Origin: an uncultured Ruminococcus sp.
GTDB lineage: Bacteria > Bacillota > Clostridia > Oscillospirales > Acutalibacteraceae
DNA length: 64,000 nucleotides
Direction: 5' to 3'
Assembly (NCBI GenBank): GCA_902765625.1
Contig: CACXAO010000010.1
Span: 1 to 64,000, forward strand
Part shown: piece by piece, positions 26,913-36,288 of the stretch
Position numbering within the stretch: position 1 is the first letter of the stretch
Layout of the letters: every line of letters starts with the position of its first letter
Notes under the pieces: generated by a model
Database searches by the model: none
What the model saw: the letters and a program-made list of their open reading frames with translations, nothing else
Told to the model about the DNA's origin: nothing
Program-made: the position numbers and the translations under genes

Positions 26913-27455
26913 TTATTCATAAACGGAACGCTTGAGAATTCCGATATAAGGCAGGTTGCGGTATTTCTCGTCATAGTCGAGACCGTAGCCGACAATGAAT
27001 TCGTCGGGGATTTCGGCTCCGCAGTAGTCGGGCACAAGCGGAACCTTGCGGCGCGAGGGTTTGTCGCAGAGGGTGCAGACCTTTACGGAGTTCGCGCCCT
27101 TTGTCATAAGATAGTTCATAACGAAGTTGAGGGTGTTGCCCGAATCGATGATGTCCTCAACAATGAGAACGTCCTTGCCCTGAACAGGCAGAGTGAGGTC
27201 GCTGACGATTTTGACCCTGCCCGAGCTTTCGGTGCCGCTGCCGTAGCTGGAGGCGACCATGAAATCGATAGAAAAGTCAAGATTTATGCGCTTCATCAGG
27301 TCAGCCATGAACGCGACGCTGCCCTTGAGCAGTCCGATCATCATAAACTCTTTGTCATTATAATCTTTTTCGATCTGTTTTGCAAGAGACTTCACAATTT
27401 TTTCAAGTTTTTCCTGCGAAAGCAATACGGATTCAACGTCCTTGTGTAACATCAT
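26913..27455 (-). CDS. hpt: Hypoxanthine phosphoribosyltransferase
   Basis: The enzyme salvages hypoxanthine and guanine to IMP and GMP using PRPP. In 180 residues it shows the PRPP-binding motif VLIVEDIIDSGNTL, the GLLKGSVAFMADL loop, and DEFIVGYGLDYDE with the family's C-terminal YRNLPYIG. It overlaps tilS by 23 bases, starting at ATG 27455 with GAGGAGAGG upstream. In Bacillota it is often next to tilS and ftsH, as here. Confidence 0.95.
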   Translation of the reverse strand: MMLHKDVESVLLSQEKLEKIVKSLAKQIEKDYNDKEFMMIGLLKGSVAFMADLMKRINLDFSIDFMVASSYGSGTESSGRVKIVSDLTLPVQGKDVLIVEDIIDSGNTLNFVMNYLMTKGANSVKVCTLCDKPSRRKVPLVPDYCGAEIPDEFIVGYGLDYDEKYRNLPYIGILKRSVYE

Positions 27456-28740
27456 AGCACCTCTCCTCGCTCAGTTCAATGGTTAGTTTTTGGCTTTTAA
27501 CGTATTTTTTACCCTGTTCCGAATAACCCAGAGCCTCGCACCAGAGCACCGCTGCGCCCTCGCACAGACATAGCACACTGCCGCGCAGCTGCGACGGAAC
27601 GTTGATCTCGCGGAGAGCCTTGCCCAAAGGCTTGGTTATATTTCTTTTTTGGAAAGAAAACACATCGCCCTCGCGGCGTGTGCGGAAAACCAGGGTTTTA
27701 TTTTCTTTTTCGGAATTATTTATTGAAGCGGTAACGCGCTTTCCTTTAAAATGAAAGCTCACGCTTCCGTTAAGCTCGATTTCAGGCTCGTCGGACAAAA
27801 CGCTCTCGGCGATGCAGAAAACATTGCGCCTGCAAACCGCCGTGAAGCTTCGGTTCAGCTCAACAGCGCCGCCGCTTTTGAGGATATCCGAGATCAGAAC
27901 GAGCTTTTTGTAATCGGTTTGAATATTATATTTCTTTAACAGAATATTAATCGCCGTGTTGAGCACAGCCGCATGGTTGCTCATCAGGCTGTCGGCACGG
28001 TAGCCGCAGTCCGATTCGGCGTTTTTGAGCGCGCTACGCGCCTGAATGTCGAGATAATCCGCGGTCTCGGCGGCTGAATTTGTGAAGCGCATAACGGCGG
28101 CTTCAAACGACGGATTCAGCTCTCGCAAAACGGGAATCACGCGGTGGCGGATTTTGTTCCGGGAATAATCGTCGCCGAGGTTGGTGCTGTCGGTGACGAA
28201 GTCAAGTCCGTTTTGCCTGCAATACTCCTCGATTTCGGCGCGTGTGACCCCGATAAGCGGACGGATTATCCTGCCGCGCTTAGGCGGTATGCCTGCCGCG
28301 CCGCGAAGCGAGCTGCCGCGCGTCAAATTGAAAATCAGCGTTTCGGCGTTGTCGTCGGCGTTGTGGGCGGTGGCGATTTTGGCGTTAAGCTCATCTGCGA
28401 GCGATTCGAGAAAGGCGTAGCGCTCCTCTCTGCCGCAAAGCTCCTCGCTTAGCTGCCGCTGACGTGCAAGCGCCGGAATATCGACGGTTTTAGAGTAAAA
28501 CGGGATATTATATTTCCCACAGAGAATTTTGCAGAAGCTTTCGTCGCGGTCGGCTTCCTCGCCGCGAATGCCGTGGTTGAGGTGGGCGGCATAGACTGTG
28601 AGATTATATTTTTCTTTTACAGAATAAAGAAAATGCAGCAGCGCGGTGGAATCCGCGCCTCCCGAAAGCGCGGCGACAACTGCGCCGCCGTTTTCGAGCA
28701 TATTATATTTTTCGCAGGCTGCGAGCGCTTTAGGCGTCAT
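27433..28740 (-). CDS. tilS: tRNA(Ile)-lysidine synthetase
   Basis: TilS changes the anticodon cytidine of tRNA-Ile2 to lysidine so that it reads AUA. The 435 residues have the N-type ATP-pyrophosphatase P-loop SGGADSTALLHFL, then AAHLNHGIRGEEADRD, TAHNADDNAETLIFNLTRG and the SRNKIRHRVIPVL segment. The C-terminal TilS domain follows (RTRREGDVF, LGKALREINVP). It overlaps dnaB by 11 bases at its start and hpt at its end, so the four genes look cotranscribed. Confidence 0.95.
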   Translation of the reverse strand: MTPKALAACEKYNMLENGGAVVAALSGGADSTALLHFLYSVKEKYNLTVYAAHLNHGIRGEEADRDESFCKILCGKYNIPFYSKTVDIPALARQRQLSEELCGREERYAFLESLADELNAKIATAHNADDNAETLIFNLTRGSSLRGAAGIPPKRGRIIRPLIGVTRAEIEEYCRQNGLDFVTDSTNLGDDYSRNKIRHRVIPVLRELNPSFEAAVMRFTNSAAETADYLDIQARSALKNAESDCGYRADSLMSNHAAVLNTAINILLKKYNIQTDYKKLVLISDILKSGGAVELNRSFTAVCRRNVFCIAESVLSDEPEIELNGSVSFHFKGKRVTASINNSEKENKTLVFRTRREGDVFSFQKRNITKPLGKALREINVPSQLRGSVLCLCEGAAVLWCEALGYSEQGKKYVKSQKLTIELSEERCYDVTQGR

Positions 28741-30097
28741 ACTTCTTCTCCATGCCCGTGAAGCGCATAAACTCGCCCTGCCAGTGGAGCTTGACGGTGC
28801 TTGTTTCGCCGTGACGGTTCTTTGCCACGATGCACTCGCCCGAATTCATGTCCGCCTGCGGAGTCGGGTTGTCGCCGCCCTCGCGGTCGTAGTAGCCCTC
28901 GCGGAAGAGGAAAAGCACGATGTCGGCGTCCTGCTCGATTGAACCGGAGTCGCGGAGGTCGGAAAGCTGCGGACGGTGGTCGCCCGTGCGCTGCTCGGAC
29001 GCACGCGAAAGCTGCGAGAGCGTGATGATCGGCACGTTTAGCTCCTTAGCCATGATTTTGAGGTTTCGGGTGATCGCGGAGATCTCCTGAACGCGGTTGT
29101 CTATCCTTCTGCCGCTCGCCATGAGCTGGAGGTAGTCGATTACTACCAGATCGACCTGCTTGAGCCTTCTCAGCCGCGCCTTCATCTCGGTTATCGTGAT
29201 GGTCGAGGTGTCGTCGAGGTAGAGGTTCGCGTTTTTGAGAACGTCGCTTGCGGGAATCAGCCTTGCCCAGTCGCTGTTGTCGAGCTTGCCGGTGCGCAGC
29301 TTGGTGCCGCTGACGAGAGCCTCCGACGAGAGAAGTCGGCTGGCGAGCTGCTCCCGCGACATTTCGAGCGAGAAGAACGCGACGGTTTTCTTTGACTGGC
29401 ACGCCACGTTGCGCGCGATATTGAGCGCAAAGCTCGTTTTGCCCATACCAGGTCGAGCCGCGAGAATGATAAGGTCGCTGCGGTTGAGCCCGGTTATCAT
29501 GCGGTCGAGGTCGCCGATGCCCGTCGGGATTGCCCTTGTGTTGCTGTCGCGGTCGGAGTTGAGGTCGTCGAGGCGGTCGAAGGTCTGCAAAATGACCGAA
29601 TTTATCCTCTCAAGACCCTTTGACGATTCGTCGCTGCGGATGTCGAACAATCTCTGCTCGGCGGCGTCGAGAATGAGCGATACGTCCTCGGCTCCCTCGG
29701 AGGCGTCGTCGATGATAGCTCGCGAGGCGGCGACAAGCTGCCTGAGCTTGTACTTCTCGGCGACGATGCGCGCGTACTGACCGGCGTTGCTGTAGGACGG
29801 GCAGGAGTCCGCGATATTGATGATATAGGTTTTGCCGCCGCTGCCCTCAAACTCTGGGTTGCCCTCGAGCCTGTCGATAAGGGTGACGGGGTCGATGGGG
29901 ACGCCGCTGTTCATCATCAGCAGCATTTCCTTGTAAATCAACTTGTGAACGCCGATAAAGAAATAGTCGGGGTTTTTGATGAAGTCGAGCACCTCGTCGA
30001 GCATGGAGCTTTCGAGCAACACAGCGCCCAGAACGCTCTGCTCAGCCATTGTGCTGTACTGCACGCTGCCGAGGTCGGAAGTGTACTCCTCCGCCAT
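28730..30097 (-). CDS. dnaB: Replicative DNA helicase DnaB
   Basis: The hexameric helicase (DnaC in B. subtilis naming) unwinds the fork. In 455 residues there is an N-terminal helical domain (AEQSVLGAVLL), a linker, and a RecA-like domain with Walker A AARPGMGKTSFALNIA, Walker B DLVVIDYLQLM and the LSQLSRASEQR sensor block. No intein is present. I start at ATG 30097 (MAEEYTSD), seven bases after GAGG; a TTG two codons upstream is less likely. It overlaps tilS and follows rplI. Confidence 0.96.
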   Translation of the reverse strand: MAEEYTSDLGSVQYSTMAEQSVLGAVLLESSMLDEVLDFIKNPDYFFIGVHKLIYKEMLLMMNSGVPIDPVTLIDRLEGNPEFEGSGGKTYIINIADSCPSYSNAGQYARIVAEKYKLRQLVAASRAIIDDASEGAEDVSLILDAAEQRLFDIRSDESSKGLERINSVILQTFDRLDDLNSDRDSNTRAIPTGIGDLDRMITGLNRSDLIILAARPGMGKTSFALNIARNVACQSKKTVAFFSLEMSREQLASRLLSSEALVSGTKLRTGKLDNSDWARLIPASDVLKNANLYLDDTSTITITEMKARLRRLKQVDLVVIDYLQLMASGRRIDNRVQEISAITRNLKIMAKELNVPIITLSQLSRASEQRTGDHRPQLSDLRDSGSIEQDADIVLFLFREGYYDREGGDNPTPQADMNSGECIVAKNRHGETSTVKLHWQGEFMRFTGMEKKYDA

Positions 30098-30099
30098 GA

Positions 30100-30543
30100 T
30101 CAAGCCTCGGAGACCTGAACGTCGATCGAAGCGGAAATGCCGGTGTAGAGCTTTACCTCTGCCTTGTAGGTGCCGAACTCCTTGATGTCGCGCTCGAGAA
30201 CTACCTTGCGCTTGTCAACGGCGATGCCGTACTGCTTTTTGATTTCCTCGGCGATCTGCTTTGAGGTGACGCTGCCGAAGAGCTTGCCGTTGTTGCCGTT
30301 CGCCTTCATCCTGAACACCTTGCCCTCAAGCTTCTGCTTGTCCTGCTCAGCCTGAGCCTTTGCGGTGGCGATCTTGTAGTTCTTTGAGTTTTCGGCGTTT
30401 TTATACTCGTTCATAGCCTGAGCGTTGGCTTCCTTGGCGAGCTTCTTGGGGAGCAGGTAGTTTCTGCCGTAGCCCTCGGATACCTCGGCGAGCTCGCCCT
30501 TTTTGCCGAGCGCCTTGATGTCCTGCAAGAGAATTACTTTCAT
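30100..30543 (-). CDS. rplI: 50S ribosomal protein L9
   Basis: L9 binds 23S rRNA and helps keep reading frame. The 147 residues show the bL9 signature KVILLQDIKALGKKGELAEV at the start, GYGRNYLLPKKLA, a long connecting helix, and the C-terminal domain with LFGSVTSKQIAEEI. It lies between gdpP and dnaB, the same order as yybT-rplI-dnaC in B. subtilis. Confidence 0.97.
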   Translation of the reverse strand: MKVILLQDIKALGKKGELAEVSEGYGRNYLLPKKLAKEANAQAMNEYKNAENSKNYKIATAKAQAEQDKQKLEGKVFRMKANGNNGKLFGSVTSKQIAEEIKKQYGIAVDKRKVVLERDIKEFGTYKAEVKLYTGISASIDVQVSEA

Positions 30544-30548
30544 TTATA

Positions 30549-32534
30549 TCAGTCCTTTTTTTGAATTTTCAGCTTGTCGCTGTTTTCCTCCTCCTCGGCT
30601 TCGTCGAGGACGGCGTCGATCGCCTCAAGCAGCAGCCTGCGCGATTCTTCGATCGACGAATTGTATATCTGGGTAGCAGCCATGGTCTGGTGACCGCCGC
30701 CGCCCAGCTTCTCCATTATCAGCTGGACGTTGATTCTGCCGTAGCTGCGCGCGGAGATGTTGATTTTCTTGTGGTCGCCGAAGATCACGAAGGACGCGAC
30801 TATGCCCTTGAGGGTGAGCATCTCGTCAGCCGCCTGTGCGGAAGCGAGACGTATATCGTCGGTGATCTTGTCTGAGGTCGAGATCGCGCAGCCGCGGTGA
30901 ACCTCGCTGCGGACTACGATGTCGACCTTCTCGCGGTAGGTATCGATGCTGCCCGAGAACAACTCCTTGACGGTGAGTGTGTTCGCGCCCTTGCGCCTCA
31001 GATACGCCGCCGCCTCAAAGGTGCGCACGCCGGTTTTGAGCACGAAGTTCTTTGTATCGAGCATGATGCCCGAGAGCAGCGCGTCAGCCTGAATATAGCC
31101 GAGCGGCTTGTCGTCGAGATAGCTGATTATCTCGCAGCACATCTCGCACGCGGACGAAGCCGACGGCTCGTGACAGAACACAAGCGCGTTGTTTATGTAA
31201 TTGACCGCCTTGCGGTGGTGGTCGATAACTACGATCTTCTTTGCCCTCTCGTAGAGCTCGCGGCTCTCAAGGGAGGTCGCGAGGTGAGTGTCGACGATGA
31301 TAAGCAGCGACTTTGGCGTGATTCCGCGAAGCGCTTCTTCGGGAGTGGTATAGATATCGCTCTCAAGGCGCTCGTCGGTGTACTCGATAAGCTGCTGCGC
31401 CATCGAGGTCTCGCGGTTTATTACGACCTTGCTGTACTTTTTGAAGGTCTTGTCCATAATGCACTGCATACCTATCGCAGCGCCCACGCAGTCGAGGTCA
31501 GAGAAGCGGTGACCCATGACGTAGACCTTGTCGGCGTCCGCAACGGCACGGCTGATGGCGTTTGCGATTACGCGCATGCGCACCTTGCTGACCTTTTCAG
31601 CCGCGGCGGCGGTTCCGCCGAAGAACTCGTAGGTGTTGTCGCGGATGATGGCGACCTGATCGCCGCCGCGTCCGAGAGCCATTTCGAGCGCCTTGCGGGC
31701 GTTGAGCTCGCTCTCACGGACGGTCTTGCTGCCGCGGCAAAGTCCTACCGAAATAGTCGCGATATGGCGCGCGGTGCCGATCGAGCGGATATCCCTGAGA
31801 ATCGGGAAGCGCTGATTGACCATGTGGTCGATATCGGCGTCGCGGAAGATAATCATATAGCGGTTATTGGTGATCTTCTTGTACATCGCCTTGTACTCGT
31901 TCGCCCAGCGCTGCAGATTCGCCTCGACCGAAATCGCGACGGTGGAGTAGTACTCCTCTGAGCTTGAAACAAAGTCCTCGGCGTTGTCGAAGGTTATCAG
32001 CGCCACGCACGGGATCGAAGCGTGGTACTCGCGGACGGTGGACTTGTAGTAGGTGTTCTCAATGAAGTGGCAGACCGTGCTGCCGTCGGCATTGAGACAG
32101 TAGACGGTGAACTCTCTGCCGTCAACCGCAACGTCCACGCCCTCGCTGTCTATGATATCCACGATGTCGTAGCCTGATATATAATTGTTGATGTGGTTAC
32201 CCTCGGGGCTGCGTCCGCCGATCGCCTTGCGGAAACGGGCGTTGCACCATACGATGTCGCCCTCCATGCCAACAACGGCAACGGGGTACTTGTAGCGTTC
32301 GAGGTATTCGTGGTCGATGCCGTTTATCCTGTCGGCGGTAGACCTGACGATTCCGCGGATGTACGCGCTGAAACGCAGGCTCAGTGCGATTACGGCGGCA
32401 ATGGCAAGCACCGTTATGCCCAGCTCGACGTAAAACACCGTCATGTCAAAATTCGCGGATATCGTCGTCATGAGCAGCATCACAATCGCAAAGATTATGA
32501 ACCACGGAGTTAGCATCCAATGTTTTCTTTTCAT
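30549..32534 (-). CDS. gdpP: GdpP-type cyclic-di-AMP phosphodiesterase (DHH/DHHA1)
   Basis: The 661-residue membrane protein starts with two helices (about 7-25 and 30-50) and a PAS-like domain (YPVAVVGMEGDIVWCNARFR). A degenerate GGDEF-like domain follows (ARKALEMALGRGGDQVAI), then DHH (VMGHRFSDLDCVGAAIGM with VIDHHR) and DHHA1 (GGGGHQTMAATQI) domains. Such proteins cut cyclic di-AMP to pApA and set potassium and cell-wall homeostasis in Bacillota. It lies directly upstream of rplI, five bases apart, which is the conserved context. Confidence 0.94.
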   Translation of the reverse strand: MKRKHWMLTPWFIIFAIVMLLMTTISANFDMTVFYVELGITVLAIAAVIALSLRFSAYIRGIVRSTADRINGIDHEYLERYKYPVAVVGMEGDIVWCNARFRKAIGGRSPEGNHINNYISGYDIVDIIDSEGVDVAVDGREFTVYCLNADGSTVCHFIENTYYKSTVREYHASIPCVALITFDNAEDFVSSSEEYYSTVAISVEANLQRWANEYKAMYKKITNNRYMIIFRDADIDHMVNQRFPILRDIRSIGTARHIATISVGLCRGSKTVRESELNARKALEMALGRGGDQVAIIRDNTYEFFGGTAAAAEKVSKVRMRVIANAISRAVADADKVYVMGHRFSDLDCVGAAIGMQCIMDKTFKKYSKVVINRETSMAQQLIEYTDERLESDIYTTPEEALRGITPKSLLIIVDTHLATSLESRELYERAKKIVVIDHHRKAVNYINNALVFCHEPSASSACEMCCEIISYLDDKPLGYIQADALLSGIMLDTKNFVLKTGVRTFEAAAYLRRKGANTLTVKELFSGSIDTYREKVDIVVRSEVHRGCAISTSDKITDDIRLASAQAADEMLTLKGIVASFVIFGDHKKINISARSYGRINVQLIMEKLGGGGHQTMAATQIYNSSIEESRRLLLEAIDAVLDEAEEEENSDKLKIQKKD

Positions 32535-32603
32535 AGCAGTCCTTATTAAAGTGGTTTGTCGGAAGTTGTCGGCGGTCAGCCGCGAATAAGCTTCAAACTA
32601 TTC

Positions 32604-34388
32604 TTATACTTCCTGTAGAATCGGGAGAATCATCGGCGCACGGCGGGTTCTCTGGGCGATGAGCTTTGAGATCTCGTCCTTGATGCGGTTCTTGATTATA
32701 CCCCATTCGTGAATATTCTTGTCGGCGCAGTCCTCGAGGATCTCGAGCGCAAGCTTGCGTACCTCCTCGAGAAGCTTCTCGCTTTCGCGCACATATACGA
32801 AGCCGCGCGATACAACGTCGGGTCCGCTGATAACGTGACCGTCGTAAACGTCGAGAGAGGCTACGATGATGATAAGTCCGTCCTGACCGAGGTGCTTTCT
32901 GTCGCGCAGAACGATGCTTCCGACGTCGCCGACTCCGAGTCCGTCGACAAATACCTTGCCTGCCGGTACCGGCGCGATCTCCTTCATGTAATCCTCGTTG
33001 ATCTCAACCGTGCTGCCTACGTCGCCGATAAAGATATTCTTGCGCTCCATGCCGAGGAATTCGGCAAGCTCGGCGTGCTTGCGCAGGTGCTTCTGCTCGC
33101 CGTGAACCGGAATGAAGAACTTCGGCTTGACGAGGCGGTGGATGATTTTAAGCTCCTCCTGACAGGCGTGACCCGAAACGTGAACCTCGTACATCGACTC
33201 GTAAATGACCTTGCAGCCGCGCTTGAGCAGCTCGTCGACTACGTTGCCGACGGTCTTTTCGTTGCCGGGGATCGGGTTTGCCGAGATGATGATGAAGTCG
33301 CCCTCGCCAACCATGACCTTGCGGTGATCGGAATAAGCCATTCGCGAAAGAGCGCTCATAGGCTCGCCCTGACTGCCTGTTGTGACGAGAACGATCTGCT
33401 CGCGCGGATACTTGTCGAGCATATCGAGGTCGATGAGGATATTGTCGGGAACGTGGAGATAGCCGAGCTTCTTTGCCACGTCCATGTAGTTGACCATGCT
33501 TCTGCCTGAGAACGCGACCTTTCTGCCGTACTTGGCGGCGCAGTCGATAATCTGCTGAACGCGGTTGACGTTCGAGGCGAAGGTCGCGATGATGATACGG
33601 TAATTTTCGGCGCTGCTGAACAGCATATTCAGACTGTCGGACACATTGCGTTCGGTGCGCGTAAAGCCCGGACGGGACGCGTTCGTGCTCTCCGCAAGAA
33701 GCGCGAGAACTCCTTCGTCGCCTGCCTGAGCAAAGCTTGAAAAGTCGATTGCCTCGCCGAGAATAGGCGTGCAGTCGATTTTGAAGTCGCCCGTATGAAT
33801 AAGCGTGCCCGCGGGAGTGCGTATCGCGAACGCCACCGCGTCGGGAATGCTGTGGTTGACGTGGATGAACTTTACGTCCATGCAGCCGAGCTTGATGGTG
33901 TCGCCGGCGTTGACCACGTTGAGCTTCGCCTTGTTGAACAGGCTGTGCTCCTTGAGCTTGTTTCCTACAAGACCGAGGGTCAGCGGAGTGCCGTAAATCG
34001 GGATGTTCACACGCGAAAGCAGGAACGGAAGTCCGCCGATATGGTCCTCGTGACCGTGGGTGAGCACAATGCCCTTTACCTTGTCGACATTCTGCTCGAT
34101 ATAGGTGAAATCGGGGATGACGAGGTCTACGCCGAGCATGTCTCCGTCGGGGAACGCCATGCCGCAGTCGATTACGAGCATATCGCCCTCGCACTCGATA
34201 ACCGTTATGTTCTTGCCGATCTCGTTGAGTCCGCCGAGGAAGGACACGCGTACCGACGGCTTGGCGACCTTCTTGGGCTGGCGGTTAGGTTTTGATTTAT
34301 TATTTTTATTTGAGCTGTTTCTCACGGGGTTTTTGCCGTGATTTGTGCTTTTGAGCTTAAAGTTGTTCTTTTTGCGTTCTTTGCTCAC
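32604..34388 (-). CDS. rnj: Ribonuclease J
   Basis: RNase J is a metallo-beta-lactamase nuclease with endo- and 5'-3' exonuclease activity in mRNA and rRNA processing. The 594 residues have HGHEDHIGGLPF (metal site), the HTGDFKID and AESTNASRPGFTRTERNV beta-CASP blocks, then STGSQGE-like TTGSQGEPMSALSRMA and HVSGHACQEELK. A disordered Lys/Asn-rich N-terminal stretch (about 1-40) precedes the catalytic part. The start is GTG behind GGAGG. It is 69 bases upstream of gdpP and may be cotranscribed with it. Confidence 0.95.
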   Translation of the reverse strand: MSKERKKNNFKLKSTNHGKNPVRNSSNKNNKSKPNRQPKKVAKPSVRVSFLGGLNEIGKNITVIECEGDMLVIDCGMAFPDGDMLGVDLVIPDFTYIEQNVDKVKGIVLTHGHEDHIGGLPFLLSRVNIPIYGTPLTLGLVGNKLKEHSLFNKAKLNVVNAGDTIKLGCMDVKFIHVNHSIPDAVAFAIRTPAGTLIHTGDFKIDCTPILGEAIDFSSFAQAGDEGVLALLAESTNASRPGFTRTERNVSDSLNMLFSSAENYRIIIATFASNVNRVQQIIDCAAKYGRKVAFSGRSMVNYMDVAKKLGYLHVPDNILIDLDMLDKYPREQIVLVTTGSQGEPMSALSRMAYSDHRKVMVGEGDFIIISANPIPGNEKTVGNVVDELLKRGCKVIYESMYEVHVSGHACQEELKIIHRLVKPKFFIPVHGEQKHLRKHAELAEFLGMERKNIFIGDVGSTVEINEDYMKEIAPVPAGKVFVDGLGVGDVGSIVLRDRKHLGQDGLIIIVASLDVYDGHVISGPDVVSRGFVYVRESEKLLEEVRKLALEILEDCADKNIHEWGIIKNRIKDEISKLIAQRTRRAPMILPILQEV

Positions 34389-34634
34389 ACAATTACCTCC
34401 ATATTCTTTAGATTTTTCCGATCATATTCAAATCCTTAAAAGGATAAAAACCAAATTGGGTATACTGATTTCAGCATACATATACATTGTATATTTTACC
34501 TCAACCTTTACCGCCGTGTCAATATGTTATTGGAATTAAGAAATATTTTTTCCAAATTTCCCCTGCCCTCTTGTTATTATGGACGTTTTGTGAGAAAATA
34601 TAGCTCAGTAAGAGTGTTGCGAAAGGAGATATAT

Positions 34635-35072
34635 ATGAAAAGAGTTCAGGTTTTTACAGACGGCGCGTGCAGCGGCAATCCCGGTCCGGGCGGCTGGGGC
34701 GCTGTTCTGAGGTACAACGGAGTTGAAAAGGAGCTTTCCGGCGGCGAACGCGAGACCACCAACAACCGCATGGAGCTTTGCGCCGTGATTTTTGCGCTTG
34801 AGGCGCTCAAGGAACCGTGCGAGGTTGAGCTTTACAGCGATTCGCAGTACGTTTGCAACGCGCTCAAGCTCGGATGGGCTAAAAAATGGCGTTCTCAGGG
34901 CTGGATGCGCAATAAAAAGGAAAAGGCGCAGAATCCCGACCTCTGGGAAAGACTGCTCAACCTCTGCGACAGACATCAGCTTGAAATAAACTGGGTAAAG
35001 GGTCACGCAGGTCACCCCGAAAACGAACGCTGCGACAGACTCGCCGTTGCCGAAGCAAAGAAGTTCATGTGA
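34635..35072 (+). CDS. rnhA: Ribonuclease HI
   Basis: RNase HI cleaves the RNA strand of RNA-DNA hybrids. The ATG at 34635 lies after AAAGGAG and starts [20 protein letters not shown], with the first catalytic aspartate in FTDGAC. Others follow: E in [10 protein letters not shown] in [12 protein letters not shown], and [11 protein letters not shown]. At 145 residues it is the classic single-domain form. The stop at 35070-35072 stands 19 bases before the large heptamer array; downstream frames within that array are not a continuation. Confidence 0.96.
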   Translation: MKRVQVFTDGACSGNPGPGGWGAVLRYNGVEKELSGGERETTNNRMELCAVIFALEALKEPCEVELYSDSQYVCNALKLGWAKKWRSQGWMRNKKEKAQNPDLWERLLNLCDRHQLEINWVKGHAGHPENERCDRLAVAEAKKFM

Positions 35073-35091
35073 CAAGTCCGGAACGAGGCGA

Positions 35092-35679
35092 CCAACTACC
35101 AACTGCCGACTACCAACTGCCAACTACCAACTGCCAACTACCAACTGCCAACTACCAACTGCCAACTACCAACTGCCAACTATCAGCTACCAACTGCCAA
35201 CTGCCAACTACCAACTATCAACTACCAACTGCCAACTACCAACTACCAACTACCAACTACCAACTACCAGCTACCAACTGCCAACTGCCAACTATCAACT
35301 ACCAACTACCAACTGCCAACTACCAACTACCAACTACCAACTATCAGCTGCCAACTGCCAACTGCCAACTGCCAACTATCAACTACCAACTACCAACTGC
35401 CAACTACCAACTATCAACTACCAACTACCAACTGCCAACTACCAACTACCAACTACCAACTATCAGCTGCCAACTATCAACTACCAACTGCCAACTACCA
35501 ACTGCCAACTATCAGCTACCAACTGCCAACTGCCAACTACCAACTATCAACTACCAACTGCCAACTGCCAACTGCCAGCTACCAACTGCCAACTACCAAC
35601 TGCCAACTATCAACTGCCAACTGCCAACTGCCAACTGCCAACTGCCAGCTACCAACTGCCAACTACCAACTGCCGACTA
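35092..35679 (+). repeat. Heptanucleotide tandem array, 84 units of YCRRCTR
   Basis: The whole 588 bases consist of the seven-base unit CCAACTA and its variants (CCAACTG, TCAACTA, CCAGCTA, TCAGCTG, CCGACTA) in unbroken phase: start 35092 and last unit 35673 differ by 83 x 7. Every variant I saw is a transition. Because seven is not a multiple of three and the unit contains no stop in any plus frame, long open frames arise automatically (NYQLPTT-type peptides); they lack a start context and I do not call them genes. It fills most of the rnhA-nrdR gap (35073-35726). Confidence 0.95.
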
Positions 35680-35681
35680 AC

Positions 35682-35711
35682 AAAAAATCAGCCGTCCAAA
35701 GCGGGCGGCTG
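35682..35711 (-). terminator. Rho-independent terminator after nrdR
   Basis: On the minus strand CAGCCGCCC (35711-35703) pairs with GGACGGCTG (35697-35689) around a five-base loop, and ATTTTTTG follows. It stands 15 bases after the nrdR stop and directly abuts the heptamer array. Confidence 0.88.
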
Positions 35712-35726
35712 TGTTGCTTTTAAATC

Positions 35727-36185
35727 TTACTTTTTCTCGGTGAGGAGCTTGTTCAACTCCTCCATAAAGGTGTTGATGTCCTTGAACTGGCGGTAAACCG
35801 AGGCGAAACGCACGTACGATACCTCGTCGACCGATTTCAGCTCCTCCATTGCAAGCTCGCCTATCTGACGGGTGGTTATCTCGCGGTCGAGCATGCTCTG
35901 GATCTTCGCCTCGATGCGGTCAACCATCTTCTCTATCTGAGTGAGCGAAACGGGACGCTTTTCGCAGGCGCGGAGTATGCCGGCGGTCAGCTTGTTGCGG
36001 TCGAATACCTCGCGTGACTTGTCGCGCTTTACTACGATTATCGGGACGGTCTCGATGACCTCGTGGGTGGTGAAACGCTTGCCGCATTTGAGACATTCTC
36101 TGCGGCGGCGGATCCTCTCGCCGTCGTCCGCCGAACGCGAGTCGATAACCTTGCTCTCTTCAAAGCTGCAATATGGACATTTCAT
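35727..36185 (-). CDS. nrdR: Transcriptional repressor NrdR
   Basis: NrdR senses dATP/ATP and represses ribonucleotide reductase genes. The 152 residues begin [17 protein letters not shown] (zinc ribbon, CPYC with CLKCGKRF) followed by an ATP-cone domain ([18 protein letters not shown]). Family length and motif order are complete. It has its own promoter and terminator. No nrd genes are in the window, so the targets are elsewhere. Confidence 0.97.
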   Translation of the reverse strand: MKCPYCSFEESKVIDSRSADDGERIRRRRECLKCGKRFTTHEVIETVPIIVVKRDKSREVFDRNKLTAGILRACEKRPVSLTQIEKMVDRIEAKIQSMLDREITTRQIGELAMEELKSVDEVSYVRFASVYRQFKDINTFMEELNKLLTEKK

Positions 36186-36232
36186 AACCGTTCACCCCGT
36201 GATATAATTCTTTATAATAATTCCATAAAGAA

Positions 36233-36261
36233 ATTATACCACAAGATATAGGAAATTACAA
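36233..36261 (-). promoter_or_regulatory. Sigma-A promoter of nrdR
   Basis: TTGTAA (36261-36256) and TATAAT (36238-36233) with a 17-base spacer, about 45 bases before the nrdR ATG. Confidence 0.72.
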
Positions 36262-36288
36262 CTACATATTGTTTACAATTTAATTACA

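Noticed and set aside
35085..35685. CRISPR array
   Set aside because: The seven-base units are contiguous with no spacers, and no cas gene is near.
35047..35796. Long plus-strand open frames over the array (249 and 203 codons, peptide repeats NYQLPTT/NCQLPTA)
   Set aside because: The heptamer unit has no stop in any plus frame, so open frames are automatic. Starts lie inside rnhA in the wrong frame or just after it, with no ribosome site.
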